A stretch of 64,000 nucleotides of DNA from contig OU612066.1 of the NCBI GenBank assembly GCA_914767715.1, positions 38,600,283-38,664,282 on the forward strand. The letters are read 5' to 3'. Positions 1 to 13,900 of this stretch are shown piece after piece; position 1 is the first letter of the stretch; every line of letters starts with the position of its first letter. The DNA comes from Membranipora membranacea. Taxonomy: Eukaryota > Bryozoa > Gymnolaemata > Cheilostomatida > Membraniporidae. Made by a program: the position numbers and the translations under genes. A model generated the notes under the pieces. It worked only from the letters and a program-made list of their open reading frames with translations, had not been told where the DNA came from and made no database searches.

Positions 1-3000
1 AAGGGTTTTACAGTGAAATGCTAAAGTTAAGTTCACCCATAGATACTGCGTTTTGCTGATGCTATCCATTCATGTAGGCCCATGTATTGGTATTCTGGTA
101 CACCAGGGCATATTTATATGTTCATATGATGGCTCTCTATAAGGCCAATGGAGAATAATGGACCCATAACATAAGAGTGACCATTATTAATAACTACTCT
201 ACTACCATTACAACATTGACATCAATATTGTTATGATTGCTGTTATAGAAACATTGAATCTTTGAGTTAGTTTGCCTACTATTTGAGAGTCTCTCCAGGG
301 CAGCTGGAGTTGCAGTTATGCACACAAGCATGACACACATTGTACTGTGGAAAAGATTGCATTGCAATCGCAGTGACTGAGTAGTAGGTAAGTCAATTGA
401 TTGGGTTTTAATTAATTTAATGTGTATTTTTGTTGTGAAAGTCACATTTCTTGCTTAGTTCCAGATACCTATCTATGGTTGATGATGATGAACTTCTGAC
501 ACATTAAATATTAGTCAATCTTTTCACATTCAAGTCTAAGAAGAGGGGAGTGTGAGCGTAGTTTACCCAACTCCTTTTGTTCTATACTAACTTTTAAATA
601 ATAGTTTATAATATTTAACTAGGATTTAACTACTAAAGAAGAAATTGTGTAGCATCAGTCAGCTGGGAAAACGATTCACTTATAACCAACCTTGGTAAAG
701 TTATAATCTGTTCTTTTACAGTTTGCTACAAACCTGTCAGAGTTGTCAGATAAAGGCTGTTACTAAATGTGATAATCCTCAGAAGTCAGTGAGCAATTTC
801 TCAACTCTATTACTACTAAAACAACAAACTTCTGACACTAAAATGGTTGAGTTACAAAGGGTACAAACACATAAATGGGCTGACCAATCAAAATCAAGAA
901 CTGGTCAATAGGCCAACCTCTATTGGCTTATCTGAAACAGTAAATTCACTCTGATTGGTCTCAATTCTATCATCTGGACACTAAAACTAAGAGAGGGCAA
1001 CTTGAATTTATTTTTGAAAAAGGCATAATCTTTAGAAACAGAGAGAGTGATAGAACGGTAAAAATAGCCAGTTCCTAGATCACCCTGATCAGTGAAGGTG
1101 TTTTATTACTTTTTGCAAGTTTGTAAACAGGACAATTTCTTTCCCAAACTATATCAGCCAATCAAATCAAAATCAGCTCAGTCTATTCTAACATGTGAAA
1201 AATTGAATATATCATTCATTCGAGTCATTTTTTGTGATTGTATGTGATTGATGCGAGCAACCATAGTGAAAAATAAAAGATGGTTTTAAAACATCAGGTG
1301 GTCAATGTGACAAAATTATTTAAGTTTGGGGTTTCTTTTTTTTACACACATGCTTCATAGATGAATTCTTGTGAGTAACAGAGCCCATGGAGCCTGCATT
1401 AAATTTTAGATTTTGAAAATAAGTGTATATTCCAGTATAGAAAAATAGCTTGTTTGAATTCTGAATCCAAATAGATTTACCAAAATAGGATTATTTAATG
1501 AGAACTTCTTTTGAATGCATTAGACCATCCAATTCAACAATTTTCTCAACAAACTTGGTCGCACAGAAAAACTAAACAAACAGTTTCAAAAAGTAATTCA
1601 AAACTATTAATAAGCTGTACACAACAGGGGTATCAAATATGTACGTAGTACATGGAAGTGGTAAACTCCACTGAACCAGGTCTGTAATGAGTCTATTCAT
1701 GTCAGTGTAATGTCTCACATGAAATACTGGGCTGGAATTCAGTGAAAGCAAATGTAAAATATTCTTGAAACATTTTATTTTGTTACTCAAATGACTTTTA
1801 CTCCGAGCCTGTTAATTATCGGTTTTAGAAAGAGCACAAGAATCATATAGGAGAATTCTTGAAAGCCGCGGTAGGTCAGGCAACCAACTGTACATGGGAC
1901 AACAAACCGAACATCCTGGCTGAACTTACTCAGGTTTATTGCTAGGAGTTGTCTAGCCTCATTGTGGAAGGAGATAATTTACACCACTTGGTTATATCGA
2001 TTACTTGATGCAGTATTTCCTTATTTTTCCCTTTCTTTGTGTGGCACTGGCAGGTACATACATACAACCTGCGAGTACTTTTCTTAAATTTTCAGTTTGC
2101 TTGAAACAATGAGTATTCCTCCTTGCTTGAACAAGGTGTTTCAAACTTTTGCCTCATCTGTCATCTGTTCAGCCTTTGCTCCTTGGTTTATCACCAGAGT
2201 ACAGCATATTGAATTTTTTGTGGTCAAATTTGGAAGTCCTTATGAATATTCTGTTCAAAAAATCCCTGTTCCATTCAATGCAGATCATTCATACTGTTAA
2301 TGTGTGAGCGTAAAAATGTCAGATAGTTAAATACCTCTAATAGGTGTTACCTAGGAATTGGCATTATACACATTTTAATTTGCTTTTTAATTGAGCATGT
2401 CATACACTTACAATACAAAAATCTATACCCATGCTTATGTCACTTAATATCCAAACTCAGTATACTCAAGTTGCTATATTACGGGAACTTGAACGATAGC
2501 CAGGCCTGGTCCTCTGGCTAAATTGGTTTTCGAAAATAAAGTGGTTCACAACCCAATCTCAATATCAAAGTACTTATCTCTCATTTCTCCACCACATAGC
2601 ACAACACGTAGAAGTGGTATCTAAGACTATTGCTTTCTTGTACAATACCTAACAGACTGAAATCTGTTGGAAAAAAAAAGCTTTGTCTGTGAAACTTAGA
2701 AATATATTAGTTCATATGCTATTTTTAAAAAGTAATTCGAATCCAATCTTTTTGGCAGTTATTATCCTGAGTTTTAGCCTCTATTTGAGTAGGTTGTGCA
2801 TGTATGTGTATATAGTCACTTATAGTGTGTTGTGTATGTGTATATATGTATATGTATATAATGTTTCCTATCTTTGTTTTTAACTTCTTTCTAATGTGCT
2901 ACGTCAAGTTAACTCTGTTTTATCCAAAGAGTAGCTACTTTGAGTTAATGTAGTATTGGTATAATATATCAATTATATCATTCTTCCTATTTTACCTTAT

Positions 3001-6000
3001 TTTTCAACGCTTAGAAATTACTGCTTTTGAAAAAAAATATAATGAACTCTGTCATTACTATAAACTATCTCACACACAGTTTTAATGTTCGTATGAACAT
3101 GGGTGTCATGGAGAATGAGGCGTCCCCAAGGTTTCTGCTGCTGCTTTTATAAATAAAGGGTCAAATGTCATTGTAGAAACTACCTGTAATTCTCTTTTGA
3201 TCTCGCAAAACTGAAATATTGTCTTTATTTTGTGCAAATTATGAACATGAGGATTTTCTTCATATTATCTTTGTCACTGAAGTTAGTGTAGTGTTAGTTT
3301 CTGTCACAATCTGAGTCAGCAGCAATGAGCAGGCATGTATGAGTGGAAGTACGACGGTAATACATTCAAATTTAGATATTGTCAAACATATCCAGGCTAA
3401 AAGTCAAACTGTTGAAGAATTTGAATGTTCAAAGCTTTCCGTTTTTCTGTTTTTCCGCAAAACTTGTTTGGCCTGTAGCCATTGTTGACTCTGGTCACTC
3501 ATAAATAACCAGGTAATGAACCGTCATGTGCTGTCGGCGTCCATCAGTCCCCCTTCATAATTACATATGGTCACACTCACATAGGGCGTGTCTGATCAAG
3601 ATACACCTGAGATTGTCAACTGTAGCGCAATCCTATAGGTATCGCTGCCGGTCATTTGCACAGTTTAGTTGCTATTATGAGTAAAAATAAGAGAAAGGCG
3701 ACAGCCTGCCTACTCACACCTAAATGGGAAACTCAGGAGCGTACATCCTGCCTTGTGACTTGTGAGAGAACCTTTTTATTTTTTCCTACCATGTTGTAAT
3801 CTGCTTGAACACCTCAGGGTTATCCCCCAGGGAGTGTGGGATAAACCACCCTCCCTGTTTCCCAAGCTCCTTTCTAAAGCAACACCAAAATTTGGAGTTG
3901 TGCCACCAAGCCATATATGCAACGGGTGCGCATGCGCCTGATGTCTGCTAAATAACCTGTTGATCCTCTCCCATTTAGGGGTAAAGTTGGAGAGTTCAGT
4001 CTGTTCTGTGATCTTACACTAAATTCAGGTATGGTACCCATTTTCTACAGGTGGCATACAAATAAATTTCTCACAGTCACAGCAGATGCCAAGAATTCCA
4101 GAATCTCTAATGAATTTTGACTGGTCAGCCAAACAGTACCATAGGAAGACCAAGGAGTACTCCTTGGGAAGACTCTGGTTTTAAAGTAGTCCTGTGAAGA
4201 ATAACATATCAATCAACTTCTTGGCTGGAACTGAATTTCGATTGTTGATATGATATGAATGAATTGAATAATTATAATATGATAGACAGACAATCTTCTT
4301 CAATCTTCTTCTACCAATCAGTTCCATCCAACTCTTTCATTGTGTTGTGTGTAGCAATGCTGTTGCTTAACACACACAGACACAGGCCCACCCATTCCAT
4401 CCATACTTGATCATGGGCCTCTGGCCCTGGGACTTGCAAGCCTGTACTTTCCCCATGCCCAGGTGGATGACACTCTGGCTGGACATCATACAATACAATT
4501 ATATAGTCTTGACAGTCTCAGAGGCCCATGCACAGGCAACCAAAATCTGGGCCTGGTGGTGATTGAACCAAGGAGTAACTCCTTGGTTCAACGCTCTTGA
4601 CTACTTTTTTCTCCAGCTGGTTGCAGCCCTAGCCTGTCTTGATAAGCTTTGTTCGGTTGGGGGAAGGGAAGGGAAGGCCAGGCCAGGCCACCTTGAGCAA
4701 AGAATGAGTGTGCACCTTTGTTATTGATTGATCAGGGAGTTACGAGCATGTCCTATGCCGGTATAAACCATTCCTAAAACTGCCAGCTGCAGCTTGTGAA
4801 ACATTTTCTGAGAGCCTTTTTTTATTTTAATTCATTAGAAGATTGACTTTTAATGTTGTAATTGGTCAGCATCTGCATTTAGGAGTTGCTCTCACATACC
4901 AAGTGTGGTTACAACTCCTCCCTTTTATTGGCATCGGTACTGCTGACTTTTCTTGAGTGAGTTTTTCTTCTGGCAGGAGATTTTGGTGAAATTCCATTCA
5001 TTTTCTTTACCAATTTTTATATAGCTAGCCTGCAAAACTTTTCAAAATGCATAATCACAGGGACAGTGGCTACAGATACTCAGGTATATCTCTGCTAATG
5101 GACCACCCTGAATAGTTTTGATTGATGTACTGTATTGTCGATTTCAAATGTTGATGGTACTATTGGGAGTGTTACCGGTATAACTAACACTGTTATCTCT
5201 GCTCCATACTAAGTCATCGAAAAGTCCCAAGATGACTTCAGTTGAATGCAGACGACTACAACAGAACTACATTTCAATCCTCCTCTATATCTGTCACTTT
5301 TGTAATTAATTAGCTGCCATGATGACTACAAGGATCCTCTGAGAGGTTGTGAAGCTTGAAGGCATGTCCATCCACATTATTGATTCACGCATTATCAGAG
5401 TAATAAACTTTACATAATTTGTTGTCCCCGATAATCACACAGTGAGCGTGATCTGGAAAGCGTGACCCTGCGGAATCTGGTCATACACTGTACAAGTTCT
5501 ACGGCTGAATTCTGTCACAGAATATGTGATACTGTGATGCGTAACATATATATGTATGCTGATCTTGAGGGGTTTACTGTAGATGTTCACGGAATTTAAA
5601 GCCGATCATTGTCATAACTTCCTAGACAGCACCTCACACGCTTATTATTCTAAAGTAAACAGCTGGTCCAGTTTTATTGTGAGGTTCATAATGTATAATT
5701 GCCTGCGCTTATTAGAATGAACTTTGATTGATTTTGAGCTGAAATCTGTGCTAGTCATGCATCTGTTCCCAAGCGGTGAAGATGCTTTGATTGAGTTTGC
5801 ATGCTCAATTTGATGCGAGGGACAGACATGATAATGATTTGATTGCTATTGGGTAGTTGTACTGGTAAGTTTTTCTCCATTACTCGCTTATCTCTGGACT
5901 AGAGAACAAGTCAAACAATCCTATTTCGGCAGCGCAACAGTAGATATCATCTGTCTTCAAACGTAAAGCCGTGTCTATATACAGCAGGTAGCACCTTATA

Positions 6001-7783
6001 GATATTTTCATATTATGTCACAATGGATTATGTCAAAAAATGATAAGAAGGACAACATGATCGCTTTATGCTGATAAAAGGAATATGATACATGATTGAA
6101 TCATACCGAATCACTTCAAGGATAAGACTTTATGATTATTACTGCGTGGACTGCAGCTTCGGATAAGGCTTACGAGACAAACCGACTTCTATATCCTACT
6201 TCCTTCAATCACAGAACAAAAGTAAGGTTAGTGTTTGAGGTATGTCAGATTCTTTACTGGTGTCTGGTCTGTATAGCTCGTACACTTCGCTCCTGGTACA
6301 GATGCAGACATAGAGCAGAAGATATCTGGTGGTCTAGGCGAGGTTATTAGTTATCTGTAATTCTTCAGAGATAGATCTTGTTTGAATGACACTCTCAACA
6401 GTTTGATACCCACTGTACGAGAGCACTCTACTTGTTTGAAGCTAGACATAGTTACCGATTTTGCTAGGTTTTGTATGACACGAGAATATTGTTGACTTCC
6501 CTGGATGGCTAGAGGAAGCTGTTAAGACCTAGATATGTAATCCGAGTATACTGTACTCAGCTCATTCTTTGTAATCTGAGGCTGTGTTGAACCAAGGAGT
6601 TGGAGACTCCTTGGTTCAACACTTCAGCGGGATTTTGTCTACTAGTGAGCTTACAATGGGCAGGTTTTCCTTGTCGGTTTCTCTATGTTCTGGGATTGTG
6701 AGATTGTGAGAAGGGACTACTAGCTGACACTCATGGTATCTGAGTCATACCTCTAGTGCTCTCTTATTGTGAAATCTCTCCCTGAGGACAAACAGTGTAT
6801 ACACTATTATTAGTTAGACATCATAGAGCTGAGTCTAATGAAGTTTTATTTATACTTGTACCGACCACAGATAGATTAGCTTATAAACTAACCCGCTGCT
6901 TGTTTTACGCAGGCAGCATGTAATCTGATGATATCTGAATCAATAATCGTCACACTTTTTTCTTCCTGTTCTTACATTGAGTCAGACTTGATCTAAATGA
7001 GTAGTTGGAGCAGGCCAACTCTTGCGGCTTAGCTTTTGTTTAAAACATGCAATTTCATGAGCCGCAAAATTGATGGCACTCCCACTTCCTCTGTCAGTTT
7101 ACATCTAGGTTTTCTTGTCATCACAGATATATAAAATTTTTCTCTATCAATTTGATGATTTGATTGAAAATAGTAAATGTAAGCTATATAAAAAACCACT
7201 ATCCAAGACATGGCCAAAGATAACTTGGGCTAGTTTGGGCACTATGTTCACAAAGTTACAAATTTTTGATGGCCCTTAGAGGGATGAGGGTCAATTTCTG
7301 GGAATGTCAATATTCTACATAGATTTTAGCACTTAATCTATTTGCACAGCCTCACTCTTGTCTATACTCATAGTTAGGAGGAGGATGTATCTACACTATA
7401 TCTAAAAAATTGTGGCTTGACTGCCTCACAACATAAATGTATTGTATAAACAATGCGCTGCTGGGCCAAAGTTGTTTGATGATATTTCAGATCTGAATTG
7501 CTAATAGGAACACAATTGATGACACAGCCTTATAGCAAACACATTATGCATCATTGCGGTAGATAATATTACAGGCAGACCTATATTACAGGCAGACCTA
7601 TATATATATATGCTGACGCTGTTGATTTTAGTCAATATTTGTATCCTTTTTTTATAACTACCATTTTGTGGATACATATTGTAGTTAATGTTAGTATTAA
7701 TGTCATACCACCTTCAATCACTGCTGAAATCACAGACACAACTTTACTATTTGTAGACAAAGTTCCTACTGAACTGACAATCA
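1..7783. other. 5' flank or upstream non-coding region
   Basis: No convincing coding exon is seen. The stretch holds part of a dispersed repeat near 1050-1200, three short perfect inverted repeats with CCAAGGAGT arms (4150, 4563, 6586), a GGCCA-rich stretch near 4660-4690 and a tandem duplication near 7570-7605. A short open stretch from ATG 6132 ends at a possible donor (AAA|GTAAGG near 6221) but is in the wrong phase for the CH1 exon, so it is not called. A possible acceptor (TTTGTAG) at about 7755 suggests the first coding exon may have an upstream 5'UTR exon here. Confidence 0.5.
7570..7606. repeat. tandem duplication of a 17-bp unit followed by a short TA run
   Basis: The unit TATTACAGGCAGACCTA appears twice in a row and runs into an alternating TA tract. 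It lies about 180 bp upstream of the first coding exon. No function is apparent. Confidence 0.75.
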
Positions 7784-8021
7784 ATGGCTGAGGGTGGAGG
7801 CAGAGAGAGCCCCGTATCTCACACTAATGGGGTGAAGTCCGGGCGCACAGGTGTTGTGAAGAGGAGTAAGGCACAGAAGAATACCTGGTCTCATATATCA
7901 GAGGCTTATGATCCAGATCTGCTATCTCAGGCTGTTAGACGCAAAGATCTCAAGGAATATCTCATACCACTGAGCGTCCTACATCTCGATCAGGCTGATC
8001 GTAAAGTCATCCGAATCGCGG
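7784..8021 (+). CDS. alternative first coding exon 1a, N-terminus ahead of CH1
   Basis: ATG at 7784 starts a peptide [10 protein letters not shown]..., preceded by an in-frame TGA at 7775, so this Met is a good start. It encodes 79 residues plus one base. The end reads [14 protein letters not shown] and then splices at GCGG|GTGAGT to the CH1 exon at 13255 (G+AT makes Asp), giving ...[14 protein letters not shown]. Many spectraplakins and plectins have such a variable segment just before the first helix of CH1. The first half is rich in Ser, Gly, Lys and Arg; the second half is probably helical. The next in-frame codons after the donor stop soon (TAA at 8042), which supports splicing. Confidence 0.85.
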
Positions 8022-10948
8022 GTGAGTCCAACATACTTGTGTAAAAGAGCTGACTTATTTACTACTGTGTATATGAGGTGGATGGATGTGGATAGACATC
8101 GAATTGGGAAACATCTGCAAAAAGTATGTGGGTGGTAGATTTAGCCTGCATCCACCTCCCAATCACAACTCATATCAGTTTGGTAGTCTAGACAAGGTTG
8201 ATATGATGTTGTCTGACTTGAAGTAGCCATACCAACAAGAGGGGTCAACTCCTGTTATCACTATGATATAATGATATTGTAACACAGAAGGCAGTACAGT
8301 TAAATCATGTACTTAGATACACCTGTGCCTGGTGATACCTGTGATCAAATCTATGATGATCAGAAATCTCATTGATAAAACTATCATCAGGATGTTGAAC
8401 TGGTGTTGGTATGTCTAGCAGGTTGAAGTGCCTCTCGAATGTAAGAACAATCTAAATAAATATTACATCATCATATACATTGGGGTGAGCTGGATCCATA
8501 ATGATTACACCGGCTCAATCCACCTTAGGCCTGGTTCATGTAGTAGATAGAACTTGGTTGGTTCAAAGTTTCTAGTATTCTATCTGTGATCAGAGGTATG
8601 ATGCCAAGTCAGCCTCCTCCCACTCACAAACTAAGGATGATTATTCATGTTTCCTCTTCATTGGCTGATTTTATGCATCTCCTACCATTAAGACTGGATA
8701 TGTATGGTAATCTAACAAGCAGCAGCATTGTAAATAGTAGCTAAAACATGAAGAGAGTATAGGTGGTAACACCAGAGGCTGTATATAGTAGTATACTCTA
8801 TATGGTTAACTGTAGTCAGCTGTGGTCAAACCAAAAAGTACAAATACAAATTATAACATGGTATGCAATAGTTTGTCGATTGAGGTAACTATAGCCTGCA
8901 CACATATATTGAAAGCTAACTCCAAGCACTGGCTGCAGAAAGCCATGGATACCATTTAACACATCATTAACCAATCAACCAACCTGACAATCGCACATCA
9001 ATTTATCTATTAGTAAGACACAAAAAATATCACCAGCAGGTAATGGACACCAGCAGGTAATGGACACCAGCAGGTAATGGACACCAGCAGGTAATGGACA
9101 CCAGCAGGTAATGGACACCAGCAGGTAATGGACACCAGCAGGTAATGGACACCAGCAGGTAATGGACACCAGTAGGTAATGGACAGGCTTTCACTCAAAG
9201 CTTAGTGAGCTGGGAGAACATGGTTGAATATGAAATATCGATGGCCCTGCAGTTATTGCATTCCTCAACAGTTAATATTCTCGGATTGACAGTCAGGATT
9301 TGGCCCGAAAATAAATGATAATTTATGATTCATTGCTAGTAGAAGCGGATGTCTCATACTCAGGTTTATGATTTCACAGCTAGTGCTGATACACAAAGAG
9401 AGGAATCTGTATCTGTTATATCAGAGAGTTAGATCACAGCTTGTAATATATAACTGCTCTATCAGACAAAGCTGTCTTTGTACACCTAGCTGCTTGTGAC
9501 CTTGTGTCTGTTTTTTTTATGAAATCGATTGTGACATCTTCATAAAAATACCTGTAAGCCGGAGCTGGAGTTGTGTTTACTAGTCGATTATCACTACATA
9601 TGTTAATAATATACAATCTCTGTAATATCGTAATGCTAAGGAGTTTATCTGTACTGGGATTTATGTGCTCTCAGCTCAATGGCCCGTCAGGTGACAGGTG
9701 TGCTCTATAATTTGGAGTTGTCACCCCTCGAGCATGGTCTGCTCTTGAGTACAAAATTATTGCTGTTGCTAGAACTAGAATACTAATAATGTCGAAGTGA
9801 ACTAGACACCAGGCACATCCTCATTTTGTACCGCAAAAGTCCAAGAGCTAAAGTGGAGCTGTTTGGTGCGTGTGCACCCGGACTGTGGATGTCTGTAAGC
9901 TAACATCGATAGAATAGTTATATCAAGAAGTCCCTCTAACTGCTTGGTTATATATCTAGGTTAATATATTCTCTACACAGTACAGGGCTGGTTGATATAT
10001 TCTCTACACAGTACAGGGCTGGTTGATATATTCTCTACACAGTACAGGGCTGGTTGATATTGATAGTAGGTTATGGGATAGATAGACTATCATTGGTAGG
10101 ATTTTTATTACAGGTTTGTTGGTTCTAAGAGTTGTATTCACCCTTAAGGACTTCCCATCCATTATAGTGAGAGGATTAGTCAGCTGTTTATCGGATGGTA
10201 TTACGGGCACTGGGTTTACTTGTCAGATTAATTTCCCCTCTATTGACATTCTGATGTCATTGTTATAAAATTCTGTTGACAGTTTAAGATTTTGTTTAGC
10301 CAGCTTGGATCATATTTTATACTGGGATTCAATTTCTCAATTTTGATTAAATTCTGCACATGTTTGACTTCAAGCTGAACTGTATAGAAATAGAAGTTTG
10401 GGTTAATTATTTTTACCTCTATATAGATTTTTGGAGCAAAGGTTGTCAAAGCAAAGTTTGTTGATACACTGCATAAATGAGTTTTACAAATTATAGTTTT
10501 AACGTCAAAATTGGAGGCTTGAGTTTAATTCAGAGCACAATTTGGAAGCTGATGCTGTGTTTAGCCAAGCTAATATGATACATCAATGCTTCCGATTGGA
10601 CAGTGTCATATTTCTATAGTTGACACAGTTGATATTTTGTTGTCACTGCGATTTTGGGCAGCGCACGGTCATAATACCCAGAGTTAGTCAGCCAGAGAAT
10701 TCTACAACTTTATGCAGTAACTGTGGGATGTTTTTGTATGCATAAGTGGTTTGGGGGATGTTTTGATTTGTTGGTGTCGACATTTTCTGTACAACTTCAT
10801 CGGTAAGATATCAGAGTGGAGTCAGATAAGAAGTAATACTCTCAATGGATTAGCGAGCTGTGTCTACAACAATATCTGATAAAATTTAATAAAGATCGGT
10901 CACCTTTACACTCACATATTCACTGAGTCTGCTGGATTATACCCAGCA

Positions 10949-10979
<31 letters not shown>

Positions 10980-13900
10980 TCTATGTCACAGAGACTACTC
11001 GAGGTGGTACTCTCATCGGATGCAGAAGGATCTTTATAAATGACTTGAGCTAATAGCTACTTTTGGAGGTTGTATTATCTGGAACTCATACAGCTATGGA
11101 GTTTTATGAACAACATCGCAAAGATAGCACCGGTAGGTTACTGTTGATTAGGCTAGGCCTATGTGTTTGTGGGTGCAGATCAGCACAATATTACCTCTAC
11201 CATGATCAGGATCTAACATGTAGCCAGCTTCTGACTGATAAGTTTTTAGGATACTGATAGATGTCTACGAGTTATTTTGCTATCTGTTCCTACCTCTGCG
11301 GTTTTTTGTCTTGTACTGACTGCTTGAGGTTTGGCGTGATAAGTAGATGGGTTTTTTTGGTCCTGGTTGTTGATGCAGCAATGATAAAAAGAATTATTGA
11401 TATAAACAATACCATCAGCCAAAATCAACCATTGGTGTCTTAATGTAACAGACACCTCTAGTTGATATCAGAAAGCCACAACCAGCACCCCGGGCTTCAA
11501 GCAGTAAACCATAAACATATAACATAAACATATAAAGTATTTATATGTTTATGCAGTAAACTAACGATGCCATGGACATGCCCAGCTGACTCAACTGTCG
11601 AGATCAAAACTTGGCGGAATTGAGGATTTTAGTGCAAAATTGAGATAAATATATCAGCTAGCCTCAGGTCTGTATTGACCATTGGCGTCTAGATAGGGGA
11701 AGTGCCCTTCCATCAACAGACATCCTGTGTAAGTGGAAAACGAAGCTATGATGAGACTGCTCTTCTATTTACCCGTGTCGGAATTGAGGAAAAAAATAGT
11801 TCGCTGCGAGTAGGGTTCGAACCTACGCGGGAAGATCCCAATAGATTTCAAGTCTATCGCCTTAACCACTCGGCCATCGCAGCTGGGTGAATTATTCGGA
11901 AAATTGATAGAGTAGTATTGCTAATAAGCCTTTATGCTATACACAATGCTATAATCTGCACTGAATAATCAGGGCAAAATTACTCATGCGTCACAGATTA
12001 TACTAGGCTAAGATTGAATAGCTGCAATTTTTCCAGCTTGTCTCAATGCATTCTGTTGCCATGGTATCAGGAGAGAAAATAGAGACATGTGCAGTTATCA
12101 TACTTGCTGATGCTGATATATGGGTTTTGACAGAAACAATCTGAATAATATATGAATGTTTATTTTTTCTTGTTTGGAGGAATACGCTAAGCAGATCTAA
12201 CTGCGTTGTTATCACTGTTGCATAGATTGGTAACTTGTGGCTGTACTGGTCACAGCTTCCGCTAGTTTTGTGCCACTCGAGAGTTACCCAACATATAGCT
12301 TTATATATTTATTGCCCTTATATCTTCTGCCCATTGCAATGCCTACCTAAATTACAGCGAAAGTTTACACATTTTCTGGTAAGAAATCTCGGGATCACGT
12401 GTCGTTTGCTGAGACTCACATTCTGTCTTCTTATTACTAATGTCATACTGGTATTTATGTAACACAAGATGTCTCTCAGTTCTTGCCTGCAATACCACTA
12501 ACATATGAAACTGTCAGTTTGTCGGGCATTCTGCTGTAATTGTCCAGTTTGTGTGTTACGATCAGAAAGACACCCTGTCCAAACTTAGGTTTTAGTGTTT
12601 GTATGGTTTACCATTGGGGTGGCTAATTATGAGTAAAGTCTGTCTCACTGTGTTTTCGGCTATGCGTTTGAGGATTGAGTTCATGTTTCCAATCATAAAT
12701 TATCTCAATCTCTCAATAACAATACTTCACTGAAACTATCAGATGTAAAAAGAGAATACAATCCTTAAATCCGGTATAGGGAAGGTAGATACGAACACAG
12801 CCAACCCCTAACAGAGCCCAGTGTGATATCATTAAGCATGGGTCTATACAGAGGTGATAGCACCACACAAGGCTCTGTACAGGGGTGACGATATAACACA
12901 TGACACAGGGTACAGTGGTGACTGCAGGTGCTCTATATATGCAGGTGGCAGTACAGCACACTGTGTTAATGGTACTACAGTACTTGGTGTCTATGATATA
13001 GCTATTTAAGTGTTGGTTGTACTGCTGGGTTAGAAAAAAAATCCATGATAGTTTAAAATTTCCAACTATTTTTAGTTACACCGGCAAGCTGTGGAGATAC
13101 AATGAGACATGATATAATAAACATCACAACAATACCAGTATCTAATCTTCTCAGGAATGTGTGCTTATGTTTTACTACTAAGTATGCTTTGTAGATTCAT
13201 CCCCTCTGCTGTAGATTGTATCTTTACTCTTATTTTGTTGAACTTTGTTTGCAGATGTGAGGGATAGGATACAAACGAAGACATTTACAAAGTGGGTGAA
13301 CAAACATCTGAGAAAGGTAAGGGAGTCATATTACTACCTCTCATTAGATACAAGCTTACAAAGCTGCGGTCTCAGCAGCCTCATCAGCAGATAAAGTGCT
13401 ACTATTTGTTAGCCTTGGTTTAAGTCTGTTTGCGCAGGCTTTGAGTGGAAAGCGGATCGGGCGAATTCATAAAACCCTGAAACATGCTGCACCCCTTTTG
13501 CTCCGGCCGCCCATGTGTAGACAACTTCTAGTTTTTAGTTGATTCTGACTACATGACTTCTGTACAGAGAGTCTAGAAGGCTGATGACACTCGTAAGTCT
13601 CACTCCAGCTCAAACCTGTAGAGACAAAAATTATTCGCTGCGAGTAGGGTTCGAACCTACGCGGGAAGATCCCAATAGATTTCAAGTCTATCGCCTTAAC
13701 CACTCGGCCATCGCAGCTGGTTGTTTGCCGATGATGATGCAAGACATAGCGTCATGGTAAGCAGCTTATCTTCTAAGCTGTGGTAATAAATTACAATAAT
13801 TTTTATATAAACTCAACATTCAAACAATGAACCCCTCATTTATTTTATTTGACCTTGATGAACCAGATCCCAGAGGTAAAAATATCTATTTTCAGCGCCA

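Larger units (their letters stand above)
8022..11095. other. intron between first exons 1a and 1b
   Basis: No coding exon is seen. It holds a 17-bp minisatellite (9031-9183), a 31-bp tandem repeat (about 9960-10055) and a CAG run (10944-10979) just upstream of exon 1b. The promoter of exon 1b is expected in the last part, but no clear TATA box or initiator can be assigned. Confidence 0.6.
11133..13254. other. intron upstream of the CH1 exon
   Basis: It holds a perfect AT-rich palindrome (11523-11553) and a tRNA-Ser gene on the - strand (11802-11883). The rest shows no coding or repeat signal that I can support. Confidence 0.6.

Noticed and set aside
6132-6221. Possible first exon with donor AAA|GTAAGG
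   Set aside because: It ends in phase 0, which does not fit the CH1 start exon (phase 1). Joining to CH2 or mid-CH1 would be possible but nothing else supports it.
8975-9198. Repetitive - strand frames with the [17 protein letters not shown] unit
   Set aside because: Product of the 17-bp minisatellite read in cycling frames.
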